Below, in pieces: positions 52,489 to 59,165 of a stretch of 64,000 nucleotides of DNA. Source of the DNA: Asaia bogorensis. Its GTDB lineage: Bacteria; Pseudomonadota; Alphaproteobacteria; Acetobacterales; Acetobacteraceae. The stretch spans positions 124,001-188,000 of the forward strand of contig CAMBMS010000002.1 of assembly GCA_945868845.1 (NCBI GenBank), given 5' to 3'. The notes beneath the pieces are model-generated. The model searched no databases and was not told where the DNA came from. It saw nothing but the letters and a program-made list of their open reading frames with translations. A program made the translations under genes and the position numbers. Positions within the stretch are counted from its first letter, which is position 1, and each line of letters opens with the position of its first letter.

Positions 52489-53649
52489 ATGTCCAAGCAT
52501 GATTTTACCAAAGAAGAATTTACCGCGCGTGCTGCACGGGCACACGCGACCATTGGCGCAGCGGGGTTGGATTGGCTGCTAGTGATTCATCCGGTGTCGA
52601 TACGCTGGCTGATCGGGCAGGACACGAAAAGTTATACGATCTTTCAATGTCTGGCCGTTTCAGCCAAGCCTGGGCCACTGGTGTTGTTTACGCGGGGGAC
52701 GGATCGCGCGGAGCTGGTGGAGAATTCATGCGCCGATGAGATCGTGACCTATGGCGGTGGCGAGCCAGCCGATCCGATGGAGTATTTTGAGAAATTTGTT
52801 CGCCAACGTGGATTGCTCCATGGGCGGGTGGGGATGGAGGTGCCAGGGTTTTACCTCAGCGTGCCGCATTACTTGCGGGTGAAGGAGATTTTGGGCGCGT
52901 CGTTGGTGGCGGAGTCGAACGGGTTGATCGGTGCATTGCGCGCGATTAAATCGTTGCGGGAGATCGCCTATACGCGCAAGGCCGCGGCTTTATCGGCGCA
53001 GGCCCTGCAGGCATTAATCGCCGAAGTGGCGCCGGGGCGGACCGAACTGGAACTGGCAGCCGCGGCTTATAATACGCTGCTGCGCAATGGCTCCGGCCTG
53101 CCGCACAGCACGATGAATCTGGTGACCGGGCCGCGCAGTGCCTTCGCGCTGGGAGGGCCGACCGACCGACGGCAGGTGGCAGGTGACACGGGGCTGGTGG
53201 AGATCGGTGGCAATTACCGGCGTTATACTTCGACGCTCGGTCGGCAATGGAGTTTGGGAAAACCATCGTCGCGGCTGGTAGAGCTTTACGGTGTCGTGCG
53301 CCGTGCATCCGATGCCTGCATTGCGGCGATGGGGCAGGGGGTGAAGGCGGTTGTGGCTCATGAAGCCGCGAAAAAAATTATCGCCGATGCCGGGCTGGAC
53401 CAGTATCGGATGCACACCACGGGATATGGTATGGCGCCGGGATTTCCGCCCTCCTGGGGCGAGGGCGTCAATATGTTCGGTGGCAGCTTGGATGTGCTGG
53501 CGGAGAACATGGTGGTGTCGGTGGAGCCGAATATCTTTATTGCGGAAGAAGATATCGGCGTGCGCATCATCGATAATGTGCTGATTACCCCGACCGGTGT
53601 GGAATTGCTCTCCACCACGCCACGCGATCTGATTGTTATTGATCGATAA
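52489..53649 (+). CDS. M24-fold (creatinase/prolidase-like) protein, metal ligands not conserved
   Basis: The 386-residue protein has the pita-bread fold with an N-terminal creatinase domain (LDWLLVIHPVSIRWLIGQDT) and catalytic half. The five metal ligands of prolidase are mostly lost: GLVEIGGNYRRYTSTLGRQW has Glu and Thr where Asp is expected, and GVRIIDNVLI lacks the Glu of RxED. His in HTTGYGMAPG and Glu in VSVEPNIFI remain. This pattern is seen in creatinase and ectoine hydrolase (DoeA), which are metal-free. A role as C-N hydrolase of a small amidine or ring compound fits. It lies in the LLM gene unit. Confidence 0.85.
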   Translation: MSKHDFTKEEFTARAARAHATIGAAGLDWLLVIHPVSIRWLIGQDTKSYTIFQCLAVSAKPGPLVLFTRGTDRAELVENSCADEIVTYGGGEPADPMEYFEKFVRQRGLLHGRVGMEVPGFYLSVPHYLRVKEILGASLVAESNGLIGALRAIKSLREIAYTRKAAALSAQALQALIAEVAPGRTELELAAAAYNTLLRNGSGLPHSTMNLVTGPRSAFALGGPTDRRQVAGDTGLVEIGGNYRRYTSTLGRQWSLGKPSSRLVELYGVVRRASDACIAAMGQGVKAVVAHEAAKKIIADAGLDQYRMHTTGYGMAPGFPPSWGEGVNMFGGSLDVLAENMVVSVEPNIFIAEEDIGVRIIDNVLITPTGVELLSTTPRDLIVIDR

Positions 53650-53699
53650 GGTATTGCCGCGGGGTCTCGGTTGCCACCAATAACGGCGGCAGGCGGTGG

Positions 53700-53975
53700 A
53701 AATCTCCGGCGCGCGGGGTATTCGGGCCTCAGGTGAGGCCGAGCGTTCGCCAACCGGCGCGCAGGCCAGAAGTTTTTGCCCTAGTGGCGTGAGGACGACG
53801 CGCTTGCCCGCCGAGTGGTCCAGAATGGCGGTGACCAATTGGCGTTCCGGGGTCAGAATACCGGTTGAAAGCGTGGATTGCGTGACAGCGCGGTCGCGCG
53901 CGGCACGGCTGAAATGTGGCGGTGCGGCGAGGCTAAAAGGTATTGCAGTTGCTATAGGAATGGGAGGGCAGTCAT
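53700..53975 (-). pseudogene. LysR (OxyR-type) regulator, N-terminal remnant
   Basis: The minus strand reads MTALPFL, TAG, QLQYLLAS, then one base out HFSRAARDRAVTQSTLSTGI and LDHSAGKRVVLTPLGQKLL. This is the DNA-binding domain of an OxyR-type LysR activator, with a stop after residue 7 and a frameshift in the first helix. The effector domain is missing. The 440-base gap between the M24 and SDR genes holds only this remnant. No binding site can be assigned. Confidence 0.78.
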
Positions 53976-54091
53976 CGATCCAGGCGAGTGTTATTAGGTG
54001 TTTTGATCATAATCGCCGCACCCGGCCGCGTCGGCATGACAAATGGCGGGGCGCTTGCCATGATCGGTCCCAACCATGAACGGAGGAAACT

Positions 54092-54838
54092 ATGCAACTC
54101 GACCTGAGCGGCAAGCGTGCGATCATCTGCGGCGGCAGTCGGGGGATCGGCCGGGCCATTGCGTTGGCATTCGCGCAAGCCGGTGCCGGCGTGTCCATCT
54201 GCGCGCGCGGGGCGGAGGCGCTGGAGGCCACGCGTAAGGACATCGCTGCGTATGGTCATACGGCCCATGCCGCATCCTGCGATCTGTCGCAGGCCGATGC
54301 CATCAAAGCCTATATCGCCGACGCGGCCGCGGTATTGGGTCGGGTGGATATCCTGGTCAACAACGCCTCCGGATTCGGGCAGTCGGACGATCAGAAAGGC
54401 TGGGATCTTAGTTATGCGGTGGATGTGATGGCCACCGTGCATGCGTCCCACGCGGCGATCGATCATCTGAAAGCAGCAAAGGGCTGCATCATCAATATTT
54501 CCTCTATTTCCGCGCTGCGTGCCTCGGCGCGATCCGCGCCTTATGGCGCGGCGAAGGCGGCGGTGATCCATTACACCCTGAGCCAGGCGCAGATGTATGC
54601 GCGCGATGGGGTGCGGGCGAACGCCATTTCCCCCGGCTCCATTGAATTTCCGGGCGGCGTGTGGGATCAGCGTAAGACATCGAATCCGGGGCTTTACAAC
54701 GCAGTACTGAAATCTATTCCGTTCGGCCGGCTGGGCCACCCGGAGGAGATCGCCAATGTGGCGTTGTTCCTTGCTTCGCCCCTGGCGGCCTGGGTCACGG
54801 GGCAGGCCATCTCCGTCGATGGCGGGCAGTTGTTGTAG
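54092..54838 (+). CDS. SDR-family oxidoreductase
   Basis: The 248-residue NAD(P)-dependent dehydrogenase has the cofactor motif CGGSRGIGRAIA (13-24, with Gly14, Gly18, Gly20), VDILVNNAS (85-93), and catalytic Ser137/Ser138, Tyr151 and Lys155 (SAPYGAAKAAV). The C-terminal GQAISVDGGQLL is typical. GGAGG is 6 bases before the ATG. Arg38 after the second strand (ICARG) suggests NADP. It lies between the M24 gene and a Bug binding protein, perhaps in the same catabolic group. Substrate unknown. Confidence 0.92.
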   Translation: MQLDLSGKRAIICGGSRGIGRAIALAFAQAGAGVSICARGAEALEATRKDIAAYGHTAHAASCDLSQADAIKAYIADAAAVLGRVDILVNNASGFGQSDDQKGWDLSYAVDVMATVHASHAAIDHLKAAKGCIINISSISALRASARSAPYGAAKAAVIHYTLSQAQMYARDGVRANAISPGSIEFPGGVWDQRKTSNPGLYNAVLKSIPFGRLGHPEEIANVALFLASPLAAWVTGQAISVDGGQLL

Positions 54839-54943
54839 GGGGTGCTATCGGGGAGAGGGTTAAGGAAGGCCTCAAACTTTCCGGTCTGGGCCGGTTGCTG
54901 GAAACCATGCCCGCGCGGGCATCATAGTTAGGAACGAACTCGC

Positions 54944-55918
54944 ATGAGATATCTTGCACGACGCGCTGCCTTGCTGCTGGCTGGCGCTGCTTTTTTCACT
55001 GGCCCCAATGCCATGGCGCAAGGTGCCGCGAACTGGCCCAGTAAGCCGGTGAAGGTGGTGGTGAATTTCGGTCCGGCCGGGAGTGCGGATAATTCCATGC
55101 GCCCCTTCGCCGAACGGCTTTCACGGGCGCTGGGCCAGCAGTTCGTGATCGATAATCGCGGTGGCGCTTCCGGCGCCATAGGCCTGGAAGCGGTGATGAA
55201 ATCCGCACCAGATGGCTATACCTTCGCCGTCACGCCGGGGCTTTCCATGACCATCCTGCCGCATCTGCGTAAGGTGTCCTACGACCCGCTGAAGGATTTT
55301 GCCCCGGTTTCGCAGTTCACGAACGGCACCTTGCTGTTCGCCGTCCACCCCTCCGTCGCCGCCAATTCGATCCAGGAAGTGGTCGCCTACGCCAAAGCCA
55401 ACCCCGGCAAGCTGTCCTGGGGCACGGCCGGCGTCGGCTCGCAGGGCCATATCACGGCTGAAACCTTCAAACTCTTCGCTGGCATCGACATCCTGCACGT
55501 GCCCTATCGCGGCGGCGGCGAATCGCTGGCCGATTTCCTCGCCGGCGTGGTGCAGATCCACGCCGACCCCAACACCATGCCCCATGTCGCCGGCGGCAAG
55601 GCCAAGCTGCTCGCCGTGCTGGACCGCCAGCGCCACCCGGACTACCCGAATGTGCCGATCCTGAAGGAAATCTATCCGGAGCTCGATTTCCTCTCCTGGT
55701 TCGCGATGTATGCCCCCGCCGGCACGCCGCAGCCGATCATCGACAAGCTCTCTGCCGAGATGAACAAGATCGCGCGCGATCAGGAGTTGAATGCCTATTT
55801 CCAGAAATTCGCCCTGCGCGGCAACCCCGGCACCCCGGCGGAACTCGGGGAACTCACCCGCCAGGATCATGCCCTCTATGGCGCCCTGATCAAGCGCCTC
55901 AACATCCGTGCCGAGTAA
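54944..55918 (+). CDS. Tripartite tricarboxylate transporter (Bug) substrate-binding protein
   Basis: The 324-residue periplasmic protein has a signal peptide (MRYLARRAALLLAGAAFFTG, cleavage after AMA) and the Bug-family core: WPSKPVKVVVNFGPAGSADN, FVIDNRGGASGAIGLEAVMK, APDGYTF and ILHVPYRGGGESLADFLAG. Such proteins bind carboxylates or amides for TctAB-type or other permeases; no TctA/TctB is adjacent, which is common. It is followed 13 bases later by a broken TauD gene, and the pair would have acted in uptake and oxidation of the same compound. Confidence 0.93.
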   Translation: MRYLARRAALLLAGAAFFTGPNAMAQGAANWPSKPVKVVVNFGPAGSADNSMRPFAERLSRALGQQFVIDNRGGASGAIGLEAVMKSAPDGYTFAVTPGLSMTILPHLRKVSYDPLKDFAPVSQFTNGTLLFAVHPSVAANSIQEVVAYAKANPGKLSWGTAGVGSQGHITAETFKLFAGIDILHVPYRGGGESLADFLAGVVQIHADPNTMPHVAGGKAKLLAVLDRQRHPDYPNVPILKEIYPELDFLSWFAMYAPAGTPQPIIDKLSAEMNKIARDQELNAYFQKFALRGNPGTPAELGELTRQDHALYGALIKRLNIRAE

Positions 55919-55931
55919 CCCGAGGAGACCC

Positions 55932-56081
55932 ATGATGCCGCTCACCATCCGCCCGATCGGTCCGGTCAATAACAGTTTCGGTGCCGAGGTGAGTGGCATC
56001 GACCTCTCCCGCCCGCTCGGCAATGAAGGCGTGGCGGCGATTTGGGATGCGATCGGCGTACAGCCCTGTCACAGTTTGTGA
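55932..56081 (+). pseudogene. TauD/TfdA-family dioxygenase, 5' fragment
   Basis: The frame MMPLTIRPIGPVNNSFGAEV, then SGIDLSRPLGNEGVAAIWDA, is the N terminus of 2-oxoglutarate-dependent TauD/TfdA oxygenases. Homology stops at about 56060, and a TGA follows at 56079. The rest of the gene (about 800 bases) is absent. AGGAG is intact upstream, so the 49-residue product may still be made. The break leads into the fragment cluster at 56172-56601, suggesting an insertion or deletion event removed the 3' part. Confidence 0.78.
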
Positions 56082-56171
56082 GCTTAATTGTGGGCTAATG
56101 AATGATCTGGATATTTATTATCGATTATACATAAGGCGCCACCGGCTGTTCACACAAGCCGAGCAACCTCC

Positions 56172-56285
56172 ATGGACGTGTCGATGGCAAAGCTTTCCGT
56201 AGAACAGGCATTACTTCGCGCAGCCGCACACATGCGCAAGGGCGAAGCCTAAAGCGCCAAGGCACTCTACGATTCTTCAGCCAAA
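56172..56285 (+). pseudogene. TPR-protein N-terminal fragment
   Basis: From ATG 56184 the frame reads MAKLSVEQALLRAAAHMRKG, EA, then TAA, then SAKALYDSS. This matches the first TPR unit of glycosyltransferase or sulfotransferase-type repeat proteins (KLSVEQALLxAxxHxKKGE). The conserved continuation is cut by the stop, then runs into the minus-strand IS3 remnant at about 56285. About 35 codons survive. Confidence 0.6.
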
Positions 56286-56290
56286 AAAAG

Positions 56291-56456
56291 ACGCCGCGTT
56301 GCTCGGCGGATGTCCTTTACCACCTGCTCTGCAGGCTTTTTTGGGATAGAGGATTTGGGTCTCGTCGTAGTTACGAAGAAAGAAGATGAGAGGCAACTCC
56401 ACAGGCGCCAAGAAGCCTGCAGAGCAGGTGGTGAAGGATATCCGTCGGGCGACCCG
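56291..56456. mobile_element. Two head-to-head 5' ends of an IS3-family orfA
   Basis: The sequence 56344-56291 (minus) encodes PKKPAEQVVKDIRRATRR, and 56408-56456 (plus) encodes AKKPAEQVVKDIRRATR. The two arms form an imperfect inverted repeat of about 47 bases separated by about 63 bases. The protein string is the N terminus of IS3-family OrfA (KKPAEQVVKDIRRATRKHxSAEEKIRIVL). Neither copy continues into the helix-turn-helix part. They are remnants of two insertions, or one IS rearranged with its mirror image. Confidence 0.7.
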
Positions 56457-56601
56457 TATGCCCGTGGGGGACGGCGCCGTGAGGCGTCCTCCCTATCCCG
56501 ATCAATCTTACCTTTCTGGTGAAATGCGCACGCAGCTCTTAGACTGCTGGCGCCGGACTTACAAAGCGGGTATCCGGCGCACCCTGGACTTTAGGGATTG
56601 A
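56386..56601 (+). pseudogene. IS3 orfA-derived short ORF
   Basis: This 71-codon frame begins MRGNSTGAKKPAEQVVKD and keeps IS3 OrfA homology only to DIRRATR. After that it reads unrelated sequence (PVGDGAVRRPPYPDQSYLSG) until TGA, slightly overlapping the end of the next gene. It is a truncated transposase start, not a functional gene. The preceding GAAGAAAGAAG could still act as a weak ribosome site. Confidence 0.55.
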
Positions 56602-57241
56602 CCCGGACGTACACCCCGGGAGAACCCGGTGCGTGCGTCATGGCCTGCCGCATGCGCGGCGAATTGGGCGAGGAATGTTGCTGCTCCTCCTTCCACTCCG
56701 AGCTTTCGGGCACGGCCGTACTGGCAAATTCGTAGACCGTGCTGTATCCGCTGGTACCCTGGAGAACCCGATAGCGGCGGGCGTAGAGCACTCCCGGCAC
56801 CTTGCGGTAGCCTGGCACATATTCCCCACTGTACCAGCCGTTCCACTCCGCATCGACCTCCGCGGGGACAGACATGCGGCCAATCTGCAACACCGGCGCC
56901 ATGCCACGCTCTGGCATTTCCATGCCGTCCGGGTAAATCTGTTCCCCGACAATGCGTGTCAAATTCTTCCCAATCACGGTGGGCGAGACTTTTTGTCCCC
57001 ACGGCGTCCGCGGCCGGTTGGTAAACGCCGGCGTCTGCAGCACCGCCACGCTTTCCAGTTCATAGCATGCCAGGTATCGCGGGCCACCCTTGACCGCCTC
57101 GTAGCGGGCCGCTGAGAGAATGCCTGGTACCGCAAGCAATTCTGGTAGATGTTCTTCACTATACCACTTGTTGAAGTCCTGCACGTGCTGGGCGTCGATA
57201 TCAACATACACGAGGAAAATTCCGCGACCTTTTTGTGCCAT
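56591..57241 (-). CDS. Duplicated ferredoxin-like (dimeric alpha/beta-barrel) protein
   Basis: The 216-residue protein contains two copies of one domain: FNKWYSEEHLPELLAVPGIL, SAARYEAVKGGPRYLACYEL (first) and WNGWYSGEYVPGYRKVPGVL, YARRYRVLQGTSGYSTVYEF (second). This is the dimeric alpha/beta-barrel (EthD/DUF4286-like) fold fused in tandem, so one chain would form the barrel. Strand GIFLVYVDID opens the protein. GGAGGAGG lies before the ATG at 57241. It stands alone in the fragment-rich zone. Relatives act on aromatic or heme-like compounds, but no function can be assigned. Confidence 0.78.
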   Translation of the reverse strand: MAQKGRGIFLVYVDIDAQHVQDFNKWYSEEHLPELLAVPGILSAARYEAVKGGPRYLACYELESVAVLQTPAFTNRPRTPWGQKVSPTVIGKNLTRIVGEQIYPDGMEMPERGMAPVLQIGRMSVPAEVDAEWNGWYSGEYVPGYRKVPGVLYARRYRVLQGTSGYSTVYEFASTAVPESSEWKEEQQHSSPNSPRMRQAMTHAPGSPGVYVRVNP

Positions 57242-57429
57242 GTTTCCGCCTCCTCCTCGAAGTGTAGCCGCTATTATTTTGTCTCGTCTCGTTGGCACCC
57301 GGTCCTCACGCCTGGAGCTCAGGAGAGACCAACTGGGGTGCCATCGTAGCCTAAACCTTGATCAGCAACGACCGTGCAGCTTTCCTGGCCTGATATCCAA
57401 GATCGACATTTGGCGGGCGTGCAGGCGGC

Positions 57430-58071
57430 TCAAACCGAAAAGGTGCGGACTTCGTCCTGAACGAACCCGGTCGCCATCTTGATGAACGCTTCCGCCGTCA
57501 GGGCGGCGTCAAGCAGGGCACCGTGCTTCTGGTCGCGGTCCTCGGGATAGATCCATAAACGGTTGCACAGCGCGTCGAGCGAATCCGACGCGCCCGGGAA
57601 GAAATTGCGCGCGATGATCTGGGTGTCGAAGAAGCGATCCGGATGATAGGGATCGGCGTCGTCCCAACCGACAAGCTTTGCCCGCCGGATCTCGTAGTTC
57701 AAAAATCCGATTTCGTTTTCGGCGGCGTGCGCCAGCAGCAGCGAACCGCCGACGAACTCCTCGAATTCCTTGTGGACTTCAGGGTAGCGCGGTGCGTTCT
57801 TCAGCTTGAACCCCTGGATCCCATGCACTTTGAAGGCCTGCGGATGGATTGGAGCGTCCGGGTTCACCAAGGTCTCCCACTTGCGTCCGATAATCCATCC
57901 ATCACCTTCTCGAAGGATTTCAACACAGCCGATCTGGATAATGACGCCAGGCAGCCGCATGCCCTTGGGCATCCGCAGCACCTCGTTCGCAGTCTTGACC
58001 GCGTTACCGGTGGTCTCCATGTCGACCGATACAATGCGCCGAACGTCGGCTAGGTCTGCGTGCGTCAGCAT
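57430..58071 (-). CDS. DnaQ-like (RNase T fold) 3'-5' exonuclease family protein
   Basis: The 213-residue protein has Exo I SVDMETTG (Asp17, Glu19), a FFDTQIIARNFFPGASDSLD segment like the DNA polymerase III epsilon chain, and Exo III DQKHGALLDAALTAE (His183, Asp188). In Exo II, LLAHAAENEIGFLNYE has Glu120 where epsilon has Asp103, and Asn119 replaces Phe. The nuclease may therefore have altered metal use. It does not lie near rnhA or dnaE. Alternatives are an RNase T or a stray epsilon paralogue. A second, canonical dnaQ would be expected elsewhere. Confidence 0.82.
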   Translation of the reverse strand: MLTHADLADVRRIVSVDMETTGNAVKTANEVLRMPKGMRLPGVIIQIGCVEILREGDGWIIGRKWETLVNPDAPIHPQAFKVHGIQGFKLKNAPRYPEVHKEFEEFVGGSLLLAHAAENEIGFLNYEIRRAKLVGWDDADPYHPDRFFDTQIIARNFFPGASDSLDALCNRLWIYPEDRDQKHGALLDAALTAEAFIKMATGFVQDEVRTFSV

Positions 58072-58329
58072 CGCGGGAAACTCCCAATGACCGGTGTGCG
58101 AGGATTTGCGCTGACGGTCACACTATCGTTACCAGTCCATGAACCGTGACACTTCCGGCCTCAAAAGGCCAGGCATCTGTTGGGTTTCGTCGCGAATTGC
58201 TGTGATTAGCCCATCTTATTCATCGCATGCCAGGGATTTGCTGGCGGGCGTAGCATAATCATCTGATTTGACGCAGAAATTTGGGTATCGAGACTAACAT
58301 CTGCCGAATTGGAGGGTGCCACACCCGCC

Positions 58330-58437
58330 ATGGTCGAAAATACGCCGCTGCCATTCTCGTTGCCATCCGTGCGCCGCAAGAAAGTAACCGCCGCCTTCGA
58401 TGGTGGTCGTATCACCTCCGACGGCGCAGTCCCCCCC
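58330..58437 (+). pseudogene. IS1380-family transposase N-terminal remnant
   Basis: The frame MVENTPLPFSLPSVRRKK, VTAAFDGGRITSDGAV is the start of IS1380-family transposases (LPFSxPxVxRKKxTAAFDGGRxTSDGG). Homology ends abruptly at about 58430, where the RuvC-like fragment begins in the same stretch. The rest of the transposase and its terminal repeats are missing. The junction may be the point where an IS landed and later was lost. Confidence 0.75.
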
Positions 58438-58582
58438 AGGCGCGCCGCCACCGCAAAGCATTCTCGCCCTTAATCTCGGCGCCACCATTGGCTTCGCCCT
58501 GAAGTCGGCGAACGGAGCGATCGCCAGAGATACGGTCTCGTTCCACCCCAGCCTGGTCGGCGAGGGTGCTGTATCCCGCTGA
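58438..58582 (+). pseudogene. Phage-type RuvC-like resolvase N-terminal remnant
   Basis: The segment PPPQSILALNLGATIGFALK, SANGAIARDTVSFHP matches the first strands of phage-type RuvC-like Holliday-junction resolvases (ILALDLGTTTGFAL...DGxITSGTVSF). The first catalytic Asp is Asn here (LALNLG). Homology ends after SFHPSLVGEG and a TGA follows. It lies directly after the IS1380 remnant and hints at former phage DNA. Bases 58072-58329 hold nothing recognisable. Confidence 0.65.
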
Positions 58583-58699
58583 AAACCTGACCCACGGGCT
58601 ATTTGTAAAAATATTAACGCCCCAAGGGAATAAATCCCGCCCTCAGCCGTCTCCTGAATAGAGCAACAACGCTCTCAATCCTAAACAGGGGATTAAATC

Positions 58700-58885
58700 A
58701 TGAAAACGACACTTATCGCCGCCGTGATCGCTCTGATGTCCGCCACCACCTCCGTATCGGCCAACCCCTTATCCGTGAACGCCGGATGGACCGGAAGCCA
58801 TGTTGGGAATTTCAGTTACTGGAATAATTCTGGCACAGGACAGTCGATTACCTGCCAACGTATTGGTGGCTTTACCTATTGCTGA
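58700..58885 (+). CDS. Small secreted protein with two cysteines
   Basis: The 61-residue product has a convincing signal peptide (MKTTLIAAVIALMSATTSVS, cleavage after VSA). A short mature part (NPLSVNAGWTGSHVGNFSYW) ends in TCQRIGGFTYC. The two cysteines, nine residues apart with the second at the C terminus, could form a disulfide. AACAGGGGATTAAATC precedes the ATG, with a weak ribosome site. I know no family. A true small secreted protein seems more likely than chance, given the signal peptide, but it could also be the 5' part of a truncated gene. Confidence 0.6.
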   Translation: MKTTLIAAVIALMSATTSVSANPLSVNAGWTGSHVGNFSYWNNSGTGQSITCQRIGGFTYC

Positions 58886-59165
58886 CCTCTCAGATCTTGG
58901 TGGCTGACAACGGTGGCTATGGCCCCGGCTATCCCGGCGGCGGCTATTACGGGGGCGACTACGGCGTGTCCGGTGTCCCCCCGCCCGCCCGCCGGCACCG
59001 GAAGTGGTCGGCGAGTTCGTCGCCATTCTCAAAGCCGCCGGTCGGGGCTCTGCCCAGCAGAGAAATCAAGCGCAAAACACCAATGTTCTCCGCTCGTTCG
59101 TAATTACCGTAAAATAGGGTTCAGGGGGCAAAGCCCTCTGAGGTTCCTTAGCTTCCCCCCAGACA
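58886..59165. other. Decayed Gly/Tyr-rich and Pro-rich sequence
   Basis: This gap shows a Gly/Tyr-rich frame (VADNGGYGPGYPGGGYYGGD) and, in another frame, PEVVGEFVAILKAAGRGSAQ up to a TAA at about 59114. Together they look like a broken low-complexity protein gene, perhaps phage-derived, but no family can be named. No RNA gene was seen. Confidence 0.4.
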
